From: Mycolicibacterium sp. 018/SC-01/001
Lineage (GTDB): Bacteria > Actinomycetota > Actinomycetes > Mycobacteriales > Mycobacteriaceae
NCBI RefSeq assembly: GCF_007096635.1
Contig: NZ_VKAA01000026.1
Location: 1 to 64,000, forward strand
Direction: 5' to 3'
Length of the DNA: 64,000 nucleotides
Part shown: positions 40,188 through 48,167 of the stretch, one piece after another
How the letters are laid out: every line of letters starts with the position of its first letter
Position numbering within the stretch: position 1 is the first letter of the stretch
Translations under genes and position numbers: made by a program
The notes under the pieces: model-generated
Told to the model about the DNA's origin: nothing
The model's database searches: none
Seen by the model: the letters and a program-made list of their open reading frames with translations, nothing else

Positions 40188-40802
40188 CTATTCGGCGGCC
40201 ACGGCGCCGACGGCCCGCAGCGCGAAGTCGAGCAACCGTGACTCGGCCAGTTTGACCGCCTGCACGTCCTCTGGAGCGACGCCGGACATGATGCGGCTGA
40301 CCACCGCACTGATCGCCACGGCGTCGTGGTCGGGATCGGCGAGGGGAAACGAGCCGGCGTCGCGGCCACGGCGCAGGATCTCGGCGAGCGACCGCTCCCG
40401 GCTCTCGTGTGAACGCTCCCGCATGTCCCGGTAGCCGACCGCGGAGCGCACCTCTTCGGAGTCGATCACCGCCATCTGCATCCGCTGGCGCGGGTCTGCC
40501 ATCAGATCGAAGATCGCCCCGATCCAGGCCGCCAGCTGATCCGCGGGGGAACCGGCCGCGGCGGCGGCCACCCGTTCGACCCTGGCCGCGATCTCGTCGG
40601 CGCCCTGCTGCAGCAACGCCAGGAACAGATCGTCCTTCGAGCGGAAGTGGCGGTAGAACGCCCGGCTCGAGACACCCGCAGCCCGCAGGATCGCCGACAT
40701 CTTGACCGGCTTCCGAGGAGATTCGGACGGGCCGGACAGGCAGAGGTAGGTGGCGTCGATGATGCGGCGCCGCTCCTCGTCCGAACCGGCATCAATTTGC
40801 AC
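40188..40802 (-). CDS. TetR-family regulator
   Basis: A 204-residue regulator. The helix-turn-helix domain is at about 10-60 (IIDATYLCLSGP, MSAILRAAGVSSRAFYRHFRSKDDLFLAL), and the ligand-binding domain is all-helical (65-200). The GTG start has TAATAT 8 nt before it, a strong -10 for a leaderless message. It is upstream of and collinear with the two Mce-associated genes and divergent from the alpha/beta hydrolase gene; either could be its target. Ligand unknown. Confidence 0.9.
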   Translation of the reverse strand: MQIDAGSDEERRRIIDATYLCLSGPSESPRKPVKMSAILRAAGVSSRAFYRHFRSKDDLFLALLQQGADEIAARVERVAAAAAGSPADQLAAWIGAIFDLMADPRQRMQMAVIDSEEVRSAVGYRDMRERSHESRERSLAEILRRGRDAGSFPLADPDHDAVAISAVVSRIMSGVAPEDVQAVKLAESRLLDFALRAVGAVAAE

Positions 40803-40909
40803 AAACGAAAATATTAGGTCGATCCCGGCCTGACGGGACCCCGGATCGGCAGAACCGGTGCGCTCGGTAATCTCAGCTGGCGACGGACGGTGAGAGGACT
40901 CGGTGGACG

Positions 40910-41776
40910 ATGACCAGCGGTGATGCGACGATCACGACGTTCACCGGCGCTGACGGCCTGCGCTTGGTTGCCGACGAATGGAACCGCCCGGCTGCCGGTC
41001 GCGATGCCGGCAGTGCGCACCCATCGGTGCTGATGCTCCACGGCGGCGGCCAGAACCGCTGGTCGTGGAAGAACACCGGGCAGGTGCTGGCAGCGCGGGG
41101 GCTGCACGTCGTGGCGCTGGACAGTCGCGGCCACGGGGACAGTGACCGGTCCCCCGACGCCCGGTACAGCATCGACGCGATGTCCGCCGACACCCTGGCC
41201 GTTCTCGAGCAGATCGGGCGCCCGACGGTGCTGATCGGCGCCAGCATGGGCGGCTTGACCGGTATCCCGGCCGCCCGCGATGCCGGCCCGGAGCGGGTCA
41301 CCGGCCTGGTGCTCGTCGACGTGGTGCCGCGGTACGAGAAGGACGGCAGCGCGCGCATTCGCGACTTCATGTTCAGCCACATCCACGGATTCGATTCGCT
41401 GGAGGACGCCGCCGACGCGGTGGCCGCGTACCTGCCGCACCGCACCCGGCCGCAGAACCCGGAGGGCCTCAAGAAGAACCTGCGTCGCCGTGACGGGCGC
41501 TGGTACTGGCACTGGGATCCGGCGTTCCTCACCGCACCTGGCGATGACCCGTTCCTGCGGGTGGAGCAGCTCGAGCAGGCGGCGATCGAGCTGACGATTC
41601 CGATTCTGTTGATCCGCGGCAAGCTGTCTGACGTCGTCAGCGAGGAGGCCGTCGCAGATTTCCTGACGAAAGTCCCGAACGCCGAGTTCGTCGAGCTCGC
41701 AGGCGCAGGGCACACCGCAGCCGGTGACGACAACGACGCGTTCTCCGACGCCGTCGTGTCGTTCGTCCTGCGGTGA
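40910..41776 (+). CDS. alpha/beta hydrolase
   Basis: A 288-residue hydrolase: oxyanion motif LMLHGGGQNRWSW near 41-53, LDSRGHGDSDRSPDARYS, nucleophile Ser in LIGASMGGLTG near 102-112, and catalytic His in LAGAGHTAAGDDN near 267-279. The nucleophile is Ser, so it is an esterase, lipase or non-haem perhydrolase, not an epoxide hydrolase, which would need Asp. Divergent from the TetR gene; 107 bp between them. Confidence 0.92.
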   Translation: MTSGDATITTFTGADGLRLVADEWNRPAAGRDAGSAHPSVLMLHGGGQNRWSWKNTGQVLAARGLHVVALDSRGHGDSDRSPDARYSIDAMSADTLAVLEQIGRPTVLIGASMGGLTGIPAARDAGPERVTGLVLVDVVPRYEKDGSARIRDFMFSHIHGFDSLEDAADAVAAYLPHRTRPQNPEGLKKNLRRRDGRWYWHWDPAFLTAPGDDPFLRVEQLEQAAIELTIPILLIRGKLSDVVSEEAVADFLTKVPNAEFVELAGAGHTAAGDDNDAFSDAVVSFVLR

Positions 41777-41810
41777 TCCACACCGACAGCCAGCAGGAAA
41801 TACTGAACGG

Positions 41811-42593
41811 GTGACCGGCATGCAGATCGTCGCACTGGCCCTGGCCGCCGTCGCGATCGGCGAGGCGATCGGGATCGGGGTTCTCCTGCGGCGGGCGCGC
41901 GCCGCCGAGGCCGAGGCCGACGAGCTGCGCGGGCGCCTCGACACCCGGCAGCTGCTGGTGTCGGGCGGCACCAGAGCCGTCAAGACGGTGTGGCAGACGG
42001 CGAACATCCTGCGCCGCGACGGGCTCGGTGCAGCGGTGCGGTCCTCTATCGAGGATCTCGCGGACTGGGCCGAGGTGGAGCGCCCGGACCTCGCCCGGCT
42101 CTCCCCCAACGGACGGCTCGCGATCATGTTCTCCGACATCGAGGAGTCGACAGCACTCAACGAACGGATCGGCGACCGGGCGTTCGTCCGGCTGCTGGCC
42201 AGGCACGACAGAGCGGTGCGCCGGCACGTCGAGCGCCATGACGGCCACGTGGTCAAGAGCCAGGGCGACGGGTTCATGGTCGCGTTCGCCCGGCCGGAGC
42301 AGGCGGTGCGCTGCGCCATCGACCTGCAACGCGCATTGGCCAAGCGGCGCAACGGCATTCGGGTACGCATCGGCATCCACACCGGCAAGTCGGTGCTGCG
42401 CGGTGACGACGTGTTCGGCCGCAATGTGGCGATGGCGGCACGGATCGCAGCCCAGGCCGACGGCGGACAGGTCCTGGTCAGTTCCGCGGTGCGCGACGCC
42501 CTCGACGACTGTGCCGATGTGACCATCGAGCCGAGCGGCGACGTCGAGCTGAAAGGCTTCTCCGGCACCCACACTCTCTACGAGATCACCTGA
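41811..42593 (+). CDS. class III adenylate/guanylate cyclase
   Basis: A 260-residue protein with one N-terminal membrane helix (about 5-27), a short helical linker and a full class III cyclase domain (about 100-258). All six catalytic positions are kept: metal D109 and D153, substrate K149 and D200, and transition-state N205 and R211. K and D select ATP, so cAMP is the likely product. The linker has no sensor domain. GTG 41811 is chosen; AATACT sits 6 nt before it; ATG 41820 is the alternative. It is 34 bp after the hydrolase gene, probably the same transcript. Confidence 0.92.
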   Translation: MTGMQIVALALAAVAIGEAIGIGVLLRRARAAEAEADELRGRLDTRQLLVSGGTRAVKTVWQTANILRRDGLGAAVRSSIEDLADWAEVERPDLARLSPNGRLAIMFSDIEESTALNERIGDRAFVRLLARHDRAVRRHVERHDGHVVKSQGDGFMVAFARPEQAVRCAIDLQRALAKRRNGIRVRIGIHTGKSVLRGDDVFGRNVAMAARIAAQADGGQVLVSSAVRDALDDCADVTIEPSGDVELKGFSGTHTLYEIT

Positions 42594-42753
42594 CGTCGGA
42601 CTGCTGAGCCTGCGCCAGCCGCTGGTGCAGCCGCGCCCGAATGTCCTCCGGGGTGTAGGCATTACGCCGCCGCTGATCGCGAGCCACCAACACACCGCCG
42701 GCCACCACACCGGCCGCGCCGGCCAGCCCCACCCATTTCCAGATGCCTCGCAT
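42586..42753 (-). CDS. small membrane-anchored protein (55 aa), unknown
   Basis: A 55-codon frame on the minus strand: MRGIWKW then a Gly/Ala/Val membrane helix (about 7-24), a positive stop-transfer RDQRRRN and a helical tail (YTPEDIRARLHQRLAQAQQ). The topology is a small single-pass protein facing the cytoplasm at its C terminus. Its end overlaps the cyclase gene end by 8 bp. The helix, charge distribution and clean stop support a real gene; I cannot name the family. Confidence 0.6.
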   Translation of the reverse strand: MRGIWKWVGLAGAAGVVAGGVLVARDQRRRNAYTPEDIRARLHQRLAQAQQSDVR

Positions 42754-42769
42754 GACTGCCCAGTCTGCC

Positions 42770-42775
42770 TAAGCT
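42770..42775 (+). promoter_or_regulatory. -10 hexamer of the C92-like gene
   Basis: TAAGCT lies 6 nt before ATG 42782, between the divergent small membrane gene and the C92-like gene. Leaderless start predicted. Confidence 0.5.
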
Positions 42776-42781
42776 GCGGGC

Positions 42782-43474
42782 ATGAATCCAAGCACGGTGT
42801 CGCTCGATCGCGCGCTGGAGCAGACACGGACGGGCGACATCTGGTTGTTCCGGGGCCACTCGGGTCCCGACCGGGCGATCCAGTCGATGACCAACAGCCC
42901 CGTGAACCACGTCGGAATGACGGTCGCTCTCGACGACCTGCCGCCGCTGATCTGGCATGCCGAGCTCGGCGACAAACTCCTCGATCTGTGGACCGGGACC
43001 CACCACCGCGGCGTGCAACTCAACGATCTGCGCGCAGCCGTGCACCGCTGGATGAACACCTACGGTCAGCGGTGCTGGCTACGGCAGCTCACGCCGCACG
43101 CCGACCGGGAGCAGGAAGACCGCATGCTCAGGGTGATCGCCCGCATGGACGGCACCCCGTTCCCGTCGACGGCACGCCTCACCGGCCGGTGGCTACGCGG
43201 TCGAATCCCCACCGTCAGCGACTTCACCCGCGGAATACCGTTGGTGCACAAGGCTGTTCGCCACGCGGCCGACAAGCGCAAATCCGAGCGCACACGCGTG
43301 GGTCTGCAGACCGCCTACTGCGCGGAGACCGTGGCGATCACCTACGAGGAGATGGGCCTGCTGGTCACCGAGAAGAATGCGAACTGGTTCGACCCCGGAT
43401 CGTTCTGGAGTGGCGACGATCTACCGCTGGCGCACGGCTACCGCCTCATCGACGAGATCGCGGTCCTGCCCTGA
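42782..43474 (+). CDS. permuted papain-like (YiiX/C92-type) hydrolase, tentative
   Basis: A 230-residue protein with the permuted NlpC/P60 arrangement: GDIWLFRG near 18-25, catalytic His candidate H43 in NHVGMTV, and Cys candidate C180 in TAYCAETVAITYEEMGLL. The order His before Cys is that of YiiX/YaeF (C92) proteins, which may cleave amide or thioester bonds. No signal peptide is seen, so it is probably cytoplasmic. It is the first of a run of plus-strand genes that includes two with export signals. The assignment rests on a few motifs only. Confidence 0.65.
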   Translation: MNPSTVSLDRALEQTRTGDIWLFRGHSGPDRAIQSMTNSPVNHVGMTVALDDLPPLIWHAELGDKLLDLWTGTHHRGVQLNDLRAAVHRWMNTYGQRCWLRQLTPHADREQEDRMLRVIARMDGTPFPSTARLTGRWLRGRIPTVSDFTRGIPLVHKAVRHAADKRKSERTRVGLQTAYCAETVAITYEEMGLLVTEKNANWFDPGSFWSGDDLPLAHGYRLIDEIAVLP

Positions 43475-43567
43475 AGAACTCGATGAAACGCCGCACCGGC
43501 TACCAGCGTGGGCGCTGTCGCAGTGCTTTGCTGTCCGCAGACACTGCGAGACGAGGGAGCGTCAGCG

Positions 43568-44185
43568 ATGACCGTCACCGCCCAGGCCCCGGCTGACGGC
43601 GATCACGATCGGCGGCGACCACGGTTCCGGCGTCGCGCTCTGTCCATCGTCGCTGCCTCGCTCGGCACGCTGGCGATCGCCGTCGTCCTGCTCATTTCCC
43701 GCCCGCCCACCGCGCTCGAGGTGCAATCGATTCCCGCGCGACCCGCTCCGGTGCAGCAATCGGTGGCCGAGCCGGCCCAGCCCTCGCTGCAGCCGTCGCC
43801 GCAAGCTTCACGGCAGCCACCTCCGGCGCCGCCGCCCGCACCCCGCCCCGCACCGGCAGCGCCCGCCCCGGCCGGTCTGCCGATGGACAGCAACGGCTAC
43901 ATCGACTCGGCGGCCCGGTGCGACAGCGGCCAGCAGGCCGTCGCCGTGGCCCGCACGGAACGCGCCGCCGTCGCGGTGTGCCGCGGTGACGACGGATACT
44001 CCTATCACGGGGTTCGACTGCGTGACGGCGCAGCATTGCGCTCCGACGACGTCCGTCTGATCCCGGCCGGCTTCGAGGCGCGCAACGGCACCACCACCTA
44101 CCGGCTCACCGACACCGAACTCGTCGTCATCGATGGCGAAGCTCTGCAGAGCCGCGACCCGGTCATCGAATACCGCGCCGGCTGA
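43568..44185 (+). CDS. proline-rich single-pass exported protein
   Basis: A 205-residue protein: a basic cytoplasmic start (DRRRPRFRRR), one membrane helix (about 27-44), a Pro/Ala/Gln-rich stalk (about 55-102) likely to cross the peptidoglycan, and a globular C-terminal domain (about 105-205) with two Cys (CDSGQQAVAVARTERAAVAVC). This last domain is seen in other mycobacterial wall proteins of unknown role. GAGGGAG precedes ATG 43568. It is followed after 12 bp by the Vgb-like gene. Confidence 0.8.
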   Translation: MTVTAQAPADGDHDRRRPRFRRRALSIVAASLGTLAIAVVLLISRPPTALEVQSIPARPAPVQQSVAEPAQPSLQPSPQASRQPPPAPPPAPRPAPAAPAPAGLPMDSNGYIDSAARCDSGQQAVAVARTERAAVAVCRGDDGYSYHGVRLRDGAALRSDDVRLIPAGFEARNGTTTYRLTDTELVVIDGEALQSRDPVIEYRAG

Positions 44186-44197
44186 GGCGGTTTCGGC

Positions 44198-45118
44198 ATG
44201 GCCGCCCTCACCGTGATTCGCCATCCCGGGCTGAACGCGCCCTCGGGCATCATCGCGGCCGCCGGAGACATCTGGTTCACCAACATCGGTGACGATCGGA
44301 TCGGGCGGGTGCGCGACGGCCGGGTCGAACTCTTCGGCGCGGCACCGGGAGTGCTCCGCTTCCCCGCCAACATCTTTCCCGGGGCCGATGGTCGGGTGTG
44401 GTGCACCAGCCTCGGCTCCGACGCGCTGGTGTCCATCGATCCGATGAGCCCCGACCCGGCGTCGACGATCACCGCCCACCCGCTGCCTACCGGCAGCCGC
44501 CCGGTGGCGCTGAAATCGGCTCCCGACGGGCGGCTCTGGTTTTCGCTGCGCGGTAGCGACGCCATCGGCTCCCTCGATCCGCGCGCCGCCGATCCCGTCG
44601 CGTCCCTGCGCGTGATCAGCTCCGACGGGATCGTTGCCCCCGCTGCGCTCTACGTGACCAGCGATGGGCAGCCGTGGTGGGTCAACGCGGCGTCGATCGG
44701 CTGCTGTGACCCACTCACCGGGGACGTGACGACGATCGACTCACTGCCGGCGACGCCGCGAGCGTGGACGCAGGCGGTCGACGGCGCGCTGTGGCTGACG
44801 ACCCGGGACCCGGCGGGACTGCTGTCCTTCAATCCCACGAATCCCGCGGGCACCATGTGCCACTTCACTCACTCCGAGCTGGTCGAACCGGACGGGATCT
44901 GCACCGGTGTCGACGGCCGCCTGTGGTTCGTAGACGCGTCCTCCGACCGCGTCGTCGGTGTTGCGCCGCAGCAGGCGGGCGACCGGCACGCGTGGACGTT
45001 CGTCAGTTCGCCCGACGTGCGGGGCCCGTTCGACATCAAGCCTGGCCCCGACCCGGATGTGGTGTGGTTCACAAACAAGGCAGGAAACAGCCTTGGCCTG
45101 CTTTCCGTCGCACGCTGA
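44198..45118 (+). CDS. virginiamycin B lyase-like beta-propeller
   Basis: A 306-residue propeller with repeated blades of the form ...GRLWFSLRGSDAIGSLDP, DGQPWWVN, GALWLTTRD, GRLWFVDASSDRVVG and DVVWFTNKAGNSLG. This is the Vgb/streptogramin lyase layout of seven WF/N-type blades. I cannot see the catalytic His set of Vgb with confidence, so lyase activity is unproven. No signal peptide is present. It is 12 bp downstream of the proline-rich protein gene. Confidence 0.82.
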   Translation: MAALTVIRHPGLNAPSGIIAAAGDIWFTNIGDDRIGRVRDGRVELFGAAPGVLRFPANIFPGADGRVWCTSLGSDALVSIDPMSPDPASTITAHPLPTGSRPVALKSAPDGRLWFSLRGSDAIGSLDPRAADPVASLRVISSDGIVAPAALYVTSDGQPWWVNAASIGCCDPLTGDVTTIDSLPATPRAWTQAVDGALWLTTRDPAGLLSFNPTNPAGTMCHFTHSELVEPDGICTGVDGRLWFVDASSDRVVGVAPQQAGDRHAWTFVSSPDVRGPFDIKPGPDPDVVWFTNKAGNSLGLLSVAR

Positions 45119-45128
45119 CCGTTTGCCG

Positions 45129-45148
45129 ACCCCGCTCGCGGCCGGGGT
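45129..45148. terminator. hairpin after the Vgb-like gene
   Basis: ACCCCG (45129-45134) pairs with CGGGGT (45143-45148) over an 8-nt loop, 10 bp after the stop. Confidence 0.5.
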
Positions 45149-45237
45149 GGGTTTACTTGCCACATTCTGTGGCTACGCTGAGAAATTGGTTCGGGGCGTC
45201 GTTGCGTTGCTTACAACGACTCTTGAGGAGGGTTTCG

Positions 45238-45603
45238 ATGCAGTTCAAGAAGATCGCCGCCGGTGCTGTGGCGGCAGTAGCTCTCAGTTCAGCAGTACTC
45301 GGTGCGGGCGCGGGGATCGCACAGGCCAAGCCGGGACACGGTCACGACGACATCTGGCTGCCGGGCGATCCGCCTGGCCACAACCCGTTCGGCCCGCCGG
45401 GGCTGGTCGCGAAGGGCCCTGGCCCGCTTGCAGGCCCGCCCGGACACTGGGGTGACCCGGTGCGCCTGGGGCTTCCGCCCGTGTGGCGGCCCGCCAACTG
45501 GATCGACCTCGGTATCCGCGATCCGCAGCCGCTGGTGTGGAACCCCGGCAGCAACTCGTGGGGCATCTGGTGGAACGGGCTGTTCATCGGCTACGTCGGC
45601 TGA
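45238..45603 (+). CDS. secreted proline/glycine-rich small protein
   Basis: A 121-residue exported protein. The signal peptide is MQFKKIAAGAVAAVALSS... with a likely cleavage after AQA (about 30). The mature part has PPGHNPFGPPG and PGPLAGPPGHW repeats of Pro and Gly, then a W-rich end (NWIDLG, VWNPGSNSWGIWWNGLF). Mycobacteria have several such exported proteins, of unknown role. A GAGGAG ribosome site at 45225-45230 fixes ATG 45238. The 119-bp gap before it likely holds its own promoter. Confidence 0.85.
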   Translation: MQFKKIAAGAVAAVALSSAVLGAGAGIAQAKPGHGHDDIWLPGDPPGHNPFGPPGLVAKGPGPLAGPPGHWGDPVRLGLPPVWRPANWIDLGIRDPQPLVWNPGSNSWGIWWNGLFIGYVG

Positions 45604-45660
45604 TCTGTCATGTAGCCCGGCTGTGACCTGATTACGATCGCAGTCAGGAAGGCTGTCACC

Positions 45661-45870
45661 GTGGCCGTCATCATCGTGTTGTCGCTGATGGCGGCCACGG
45701 GTCTGTCCGGCTACTACCTCGGTCGTCGCTCGTCGTCGCGATCACGCAGCTGGCGCCAGCGGACCCGTCGGCCCGTTCTCGCCCGTCAGGCAGTCGGCCT
45801 GTTGGCGCTGGTCGCCGTCAGCCAATTGCAGCGCAGCGCCCAGCGGAGGGTCGCCCCACGCCGCCGATGA
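45661..45870 (+). CDS. small membrane protein with basic tail (69 aa)
   Basis: A 69-residue protein: a hydrophobic N-terminal helix (about 2-22, with GYYLGRR after it), an Arg/Ser-rich middle and a second Leu/Val-rich segment (about 42-56), ending RRVAPRRR. A GGAAGG site at 45647-45652 precedes GTG 45661. Its family is unknown. The frame could be a chance one in GC-rich DNA, but the ribosome site and hydrophobic start argue for a gene. Confidence 0.5.
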   Translation: MAVIIVLSLMAATGLSGYYLGRRSSSRSRSWRQRTRRPVLARQAVGLLALVAVSQLQRSAQRRVAPRRR

Positions 45871-45890
45871 GTCCGGCAGCGCCGCTCGGG

Positions 45891-45896
45891 TAGCTT
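45891..45896 (+). promoter_or_regulatory. -10 hexamer of the Ddn-like gene
   Basis: TAGCTT lies 7 nt before ATG 45904; leaderless start predicted. Confidence 0.5.
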
Positions 45897-45903
45897 TCCC
45901 GGT

Positions 45904-46398
45904 ATGCCGCTTCGCCACGTCGACCCGCACCGCAAACGGGGCCGCTCCTACCAGCGCGGGGTGCGCTTCGGGCGTTCGCCGCTCGGGCAGTTCTTCGCCC
46001 GCCACATCGCGCGGCGCACCGACCCGTACCTGTTCCGGCTCACCGGCGGTCGCATCAACATGGGCCCGATCATCAATGCTCCGCTCGTGTCGATGGGGGC
46101 GAAGTCGGGGCAGCGGCGTCAAACTCAGCTGACGTACTTTCACGACGGCTCCGACGTCATCCTGGTGGCGTCGAACTACGGCAAGCGACGGCACCCGTCC
46201 TGGTACTACAACCTCACCGCGCATCCTGAGTGCGAGTTCGGCGACGAGCCGTTCACCGCCGCCGAGGTCACCGACCCGCAGGAACACGCCAGGCTGTTCG
46301 CGTTGGCCGAGAAGGTGTACGCCGGATACGACGACTACCGGGAGAAGACCGCCGAGACGGGCCGCCAGATCCCGATCATGAGGTTGACACCGCGCTGA
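45904..46398 (+). CDS. F420-dependent Ddn-like nitroreductase/quinone reductase
   Basis: A 164-residue split-barrel protein of the deazaflavin-dependent nitroreductase family. TTKSGxxR is represented by MGAKSGQRRQTQLTYFHDGSDVILVASNYGKRRHPSWYYNL (about 62-102), the classic Ddn pattern that binds F420. The end KTAETGRQIPIMRLTPR is also typical. Substrates are quinones or nitroaromatics. Its 3-prime end overlaps the convergent VOC gene by 23 bp. Confidence 0.93.
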   Translation: MPLRHVDPHRKRGRSYQRGVRFGRSPLGQFFARHIARRTDPYLFRLTGGRINMGPIINAPLVSMGAKSGQRRQTQLTYFHDGSDVILVASNYGKRRHPSWYYNLTAHPECEFGDEPFTAAEVTDPQEHARLFALAEKVYAGYDDYREKTAETGRQIPIMRLTPR

Positions 46399-46786
46399 AC
46401 TTGGCCCGTGCCGCGTCGGTGACCGGGGTGAAGAGGTTCACCAGATTGCCGTCGGGGTCGCGGAACAGCAGCGCGCGGTTTCCCCACGGCATCGTGGTCG
46501 GTTCGGTGACGACATCATCCAGATGCGCTCGGAGACGGGCGTATTCGGCGTCGACATCGGCGACCAGGAACTCGATGATCGCGCTCCGGTTGGCGGCCGG
46601 CTCGGCGGACCCGACGCCGAACAGCGGCACGGTCTTGTCGCTGCCGATGGCCAGCGTGCCGACTGGTGACGGGATCTCGGCGAACAGTTCGTTGGCCCAG
46701 ACCGCTGGTATGGAGGTGACCGCCTCGTAGAACGAGACGAGGCGCGCTACGTCGGCGGTGATGAGACGGATGGAGAGCAGCTTCAT
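46376..46786 (-). CDS. VOC-family (glyoxalase-like) protein
   Basis: A 136-residue two-module beta-alpha-beta protein. VARLVSFYEAV near 13-23 and GNRALLFRDPDGNLVNLFTPV near 102-122 are VOC signatures; the last Glu metal ligand of glyoxalase I is replaced by Asn or Val (NLVNLF). Such proteins bind small molecules and may give resistance or catalyse isomerisations. TAGCGT lies 8 nt before ATG 46786. Its end is convergent with the Ddn-like gene. Confidence 0.88.
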   Translation of the reverse strand: MKLLSIRLITADVARLVSFYEAVTSIPAVWANELFAEIPSPVGTLAIGSDKTVPLFGVGSAEPAANRSAIIEFLVADVDAEYARLRAHLDDVVTEPTTMPWGNRALLFRDPDGNLVNLFTPVTDAARAKFSAVSTS

Positions 46787-46797
46787 GCCGGCAGACG

Positions 46798-47757
46798 CTA
46801 GACCGGGGTACCGACAACCCGGGTGGCGACGAGGTCGGTGGGGTCGGTGTTCGCCCCGCACAGGATCACGCAGGTGGTCTTTCCCTTGACGAGATGCGCT
46901 ACTTCCGGGCTGCGCAGACCGGCCAGGGCGGTGGCTGCGGCGTGTTCGACGACGATCCGGCGCTCCTCCCACAGGTCCTGTCGGGCGCGGACGATGTCTG
47001 CGTCGGGCACCGTCACGCTGTGCACGTCGTCGCGCTGGGCGGCGCGCAGCGCGAGCATCGATGCGCGGCGAGCGCCGAGCGAGTCCGCGGCCACCGAATC
47101 GATGGTGACGTCCACGGGCCGGCCCGCCTCGATCGCGGCGTTCAGCGCGCGGCACCGCTCGGGTTCCACGGCGATCGTCGTCACGCCGTGGTGTCCCGCG
47201 ACGGTGGCGATGCCGGCGAAGAGCCCGCCACCGCCCACTGCGACGACGACGACGTCGAGGTCGGGGAGCCGGCCGAGGATCTCCTGCATCAGTGTTCCCG
47301 CGCCGGCAGCGATCAGCGGATGGTCGTAGGCATGGGAGAGGAGCGCACCGCTGGTGGCGGCGAAATCCTGGCAGGCGGCAACGGCCTCCGCGTAGTCCGC
47401 ACCGACGGCTCGGACGTCAGCACCGTAGCCGCGCAATCGATCGACCTTCACCCGCGGGGCATTGGCGGGAACGAAGACCGTCGCAGGAACCTCGTGTCGC
47501 GCCGCGGCCCACGCGCACGCCAGCCCTGCGTTCCCGCCTGAGGCGATGGTGACGCCTTCTACGGGCAACGCGCCCGCATCGCGATGTGCCCGCAGGAAGT
47601 TCCAGGCGCCACGGGCCTTGAATGTGCCTGTGTGCTGGAGGAATTCGAGGGCGAGGAAGGTGGATTCGTCGGCGGCTGCGACGGCGACCGGGCGCACCGC
47701 GCCGGCCGTCCGCGTCGACGCGGCGTCGACGTCGGCGATGCTCAGCTGCGCGTCCAC
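46798..47757 (-). CDS. threonine/serine dehydratase (PLP fold II)
   Basis: A 319-residue PLP enzyme. The Schiff-base Lys is in HTGTFKARGA near 43-52, the phosphate loop is SGGNAGLA near 71-78 and a Gly-rich cofactor loop is AVGGGGLFAG near 169-178. The Ser of the usual SFK is Thr here. It deaminates threonine or serine to 2-oxo acids; it is short, lacking the C-terminal ACT domain of IlvA, as in catabolic or racemase-like members. The GTG start follows a GAAGAG-type site. Its stop is 11 bp before the VOC start. Confidence 0.9.
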   Translation of the reverse strand: MDAQLSIADVDAASTRTAGAVRPVAVAAADESTFLALEFLQHTGTFKARGAWNFLRAHRDAGALPVEGVTIASGGNAGLACAWAAARHEVPATVFVPANAPRVKVDRLRGYGADVRAVGADYAEAVAACQDFAATSGALLSHAYDHPLIAAGAGTLMQEILGRLPDLDVVVVAVGGGGLFAGIATVAGHHGVTTIAVEPERCRALNAAIEAGRPVDVTIDSVAADSLGARRASMLALRAAQRDDVHSVTVPDADIVRARQDLWEERRIVVEHAAATALAGLRSPEVAHLVKGKTTCVILCGANTDPTDLVATRVVGTPV

Positions 47758-47794
47758 GGCCTCACTCTTCCATTGCCCATGTGAAGGCGGTACC

Positions 47795-48136
47795 TCAGCT
47801 GCGGTTGACGCGCACCGCTTCGTGGATGAGCGCGGTGAACGCGTCGGGGTCCAGTTCGTCGTCTTCGCGCAGATCGATGCACCGCCGGACGGACGCGTCG
47901 AGGCTTGCATTGAACAGCTGATCGGGGTCGTCCATGGACGCGCCCTTGGCGAACGTCATCTTGACCTTGTCCTTGTAGGTCTCCAGCGTGCAGATCAGCC
48001 CGTCGAGCGAGAATGTGGGCACGCCATCAGGATTCGACGGTTTGCGCCACTTGACCTCCTCGACGGCATCGGGTTCTGCACGGGTGATCAGCGAGCGGAT
48101 CTCCTGGATACGGTCGGCACGCCAGTCCTCACTCAC
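47795..48136 (-). CDS. DUF1801 family protein
   Basis: A 113-residue protein with the YdhG/DUF1801 pattern: EIRSLITRAEPDAVEEVKWRKP near 13-34, LICTLETYKDKVKMTFAKGA near 48-67 and a helical end. The fold is that of small frataxin-like proteins; the function is unknown. TACATT on the minus strand, 7 nt before GTG 48136, suggests leaderless transcription. Upstream is the methyltransferase gene on the same strand. Confidence 0.88.
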   Translation of the reverse strand: MSEDWRADRIQEIRSLITRAEPDAVEEVKWRKPSNPDGVPTFSLDGLICTLETYKDKVKMTFAKGASMDDPDQLFNASLDASVRRCIDLREDDELDPDAFTALIHEAVRVNRS

Positions 48137-48167
48137 AGCCGTGAATGTACTCCGGTGCGACTCCCCA

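Noticed and set aside
45661..45870. Rejecting the 69-codon frame as noise
   Set aside because: It was kept, at lower confidence, because of the ribosome-site-like GGAAGG and a hydrophobic start followed by positive charges.
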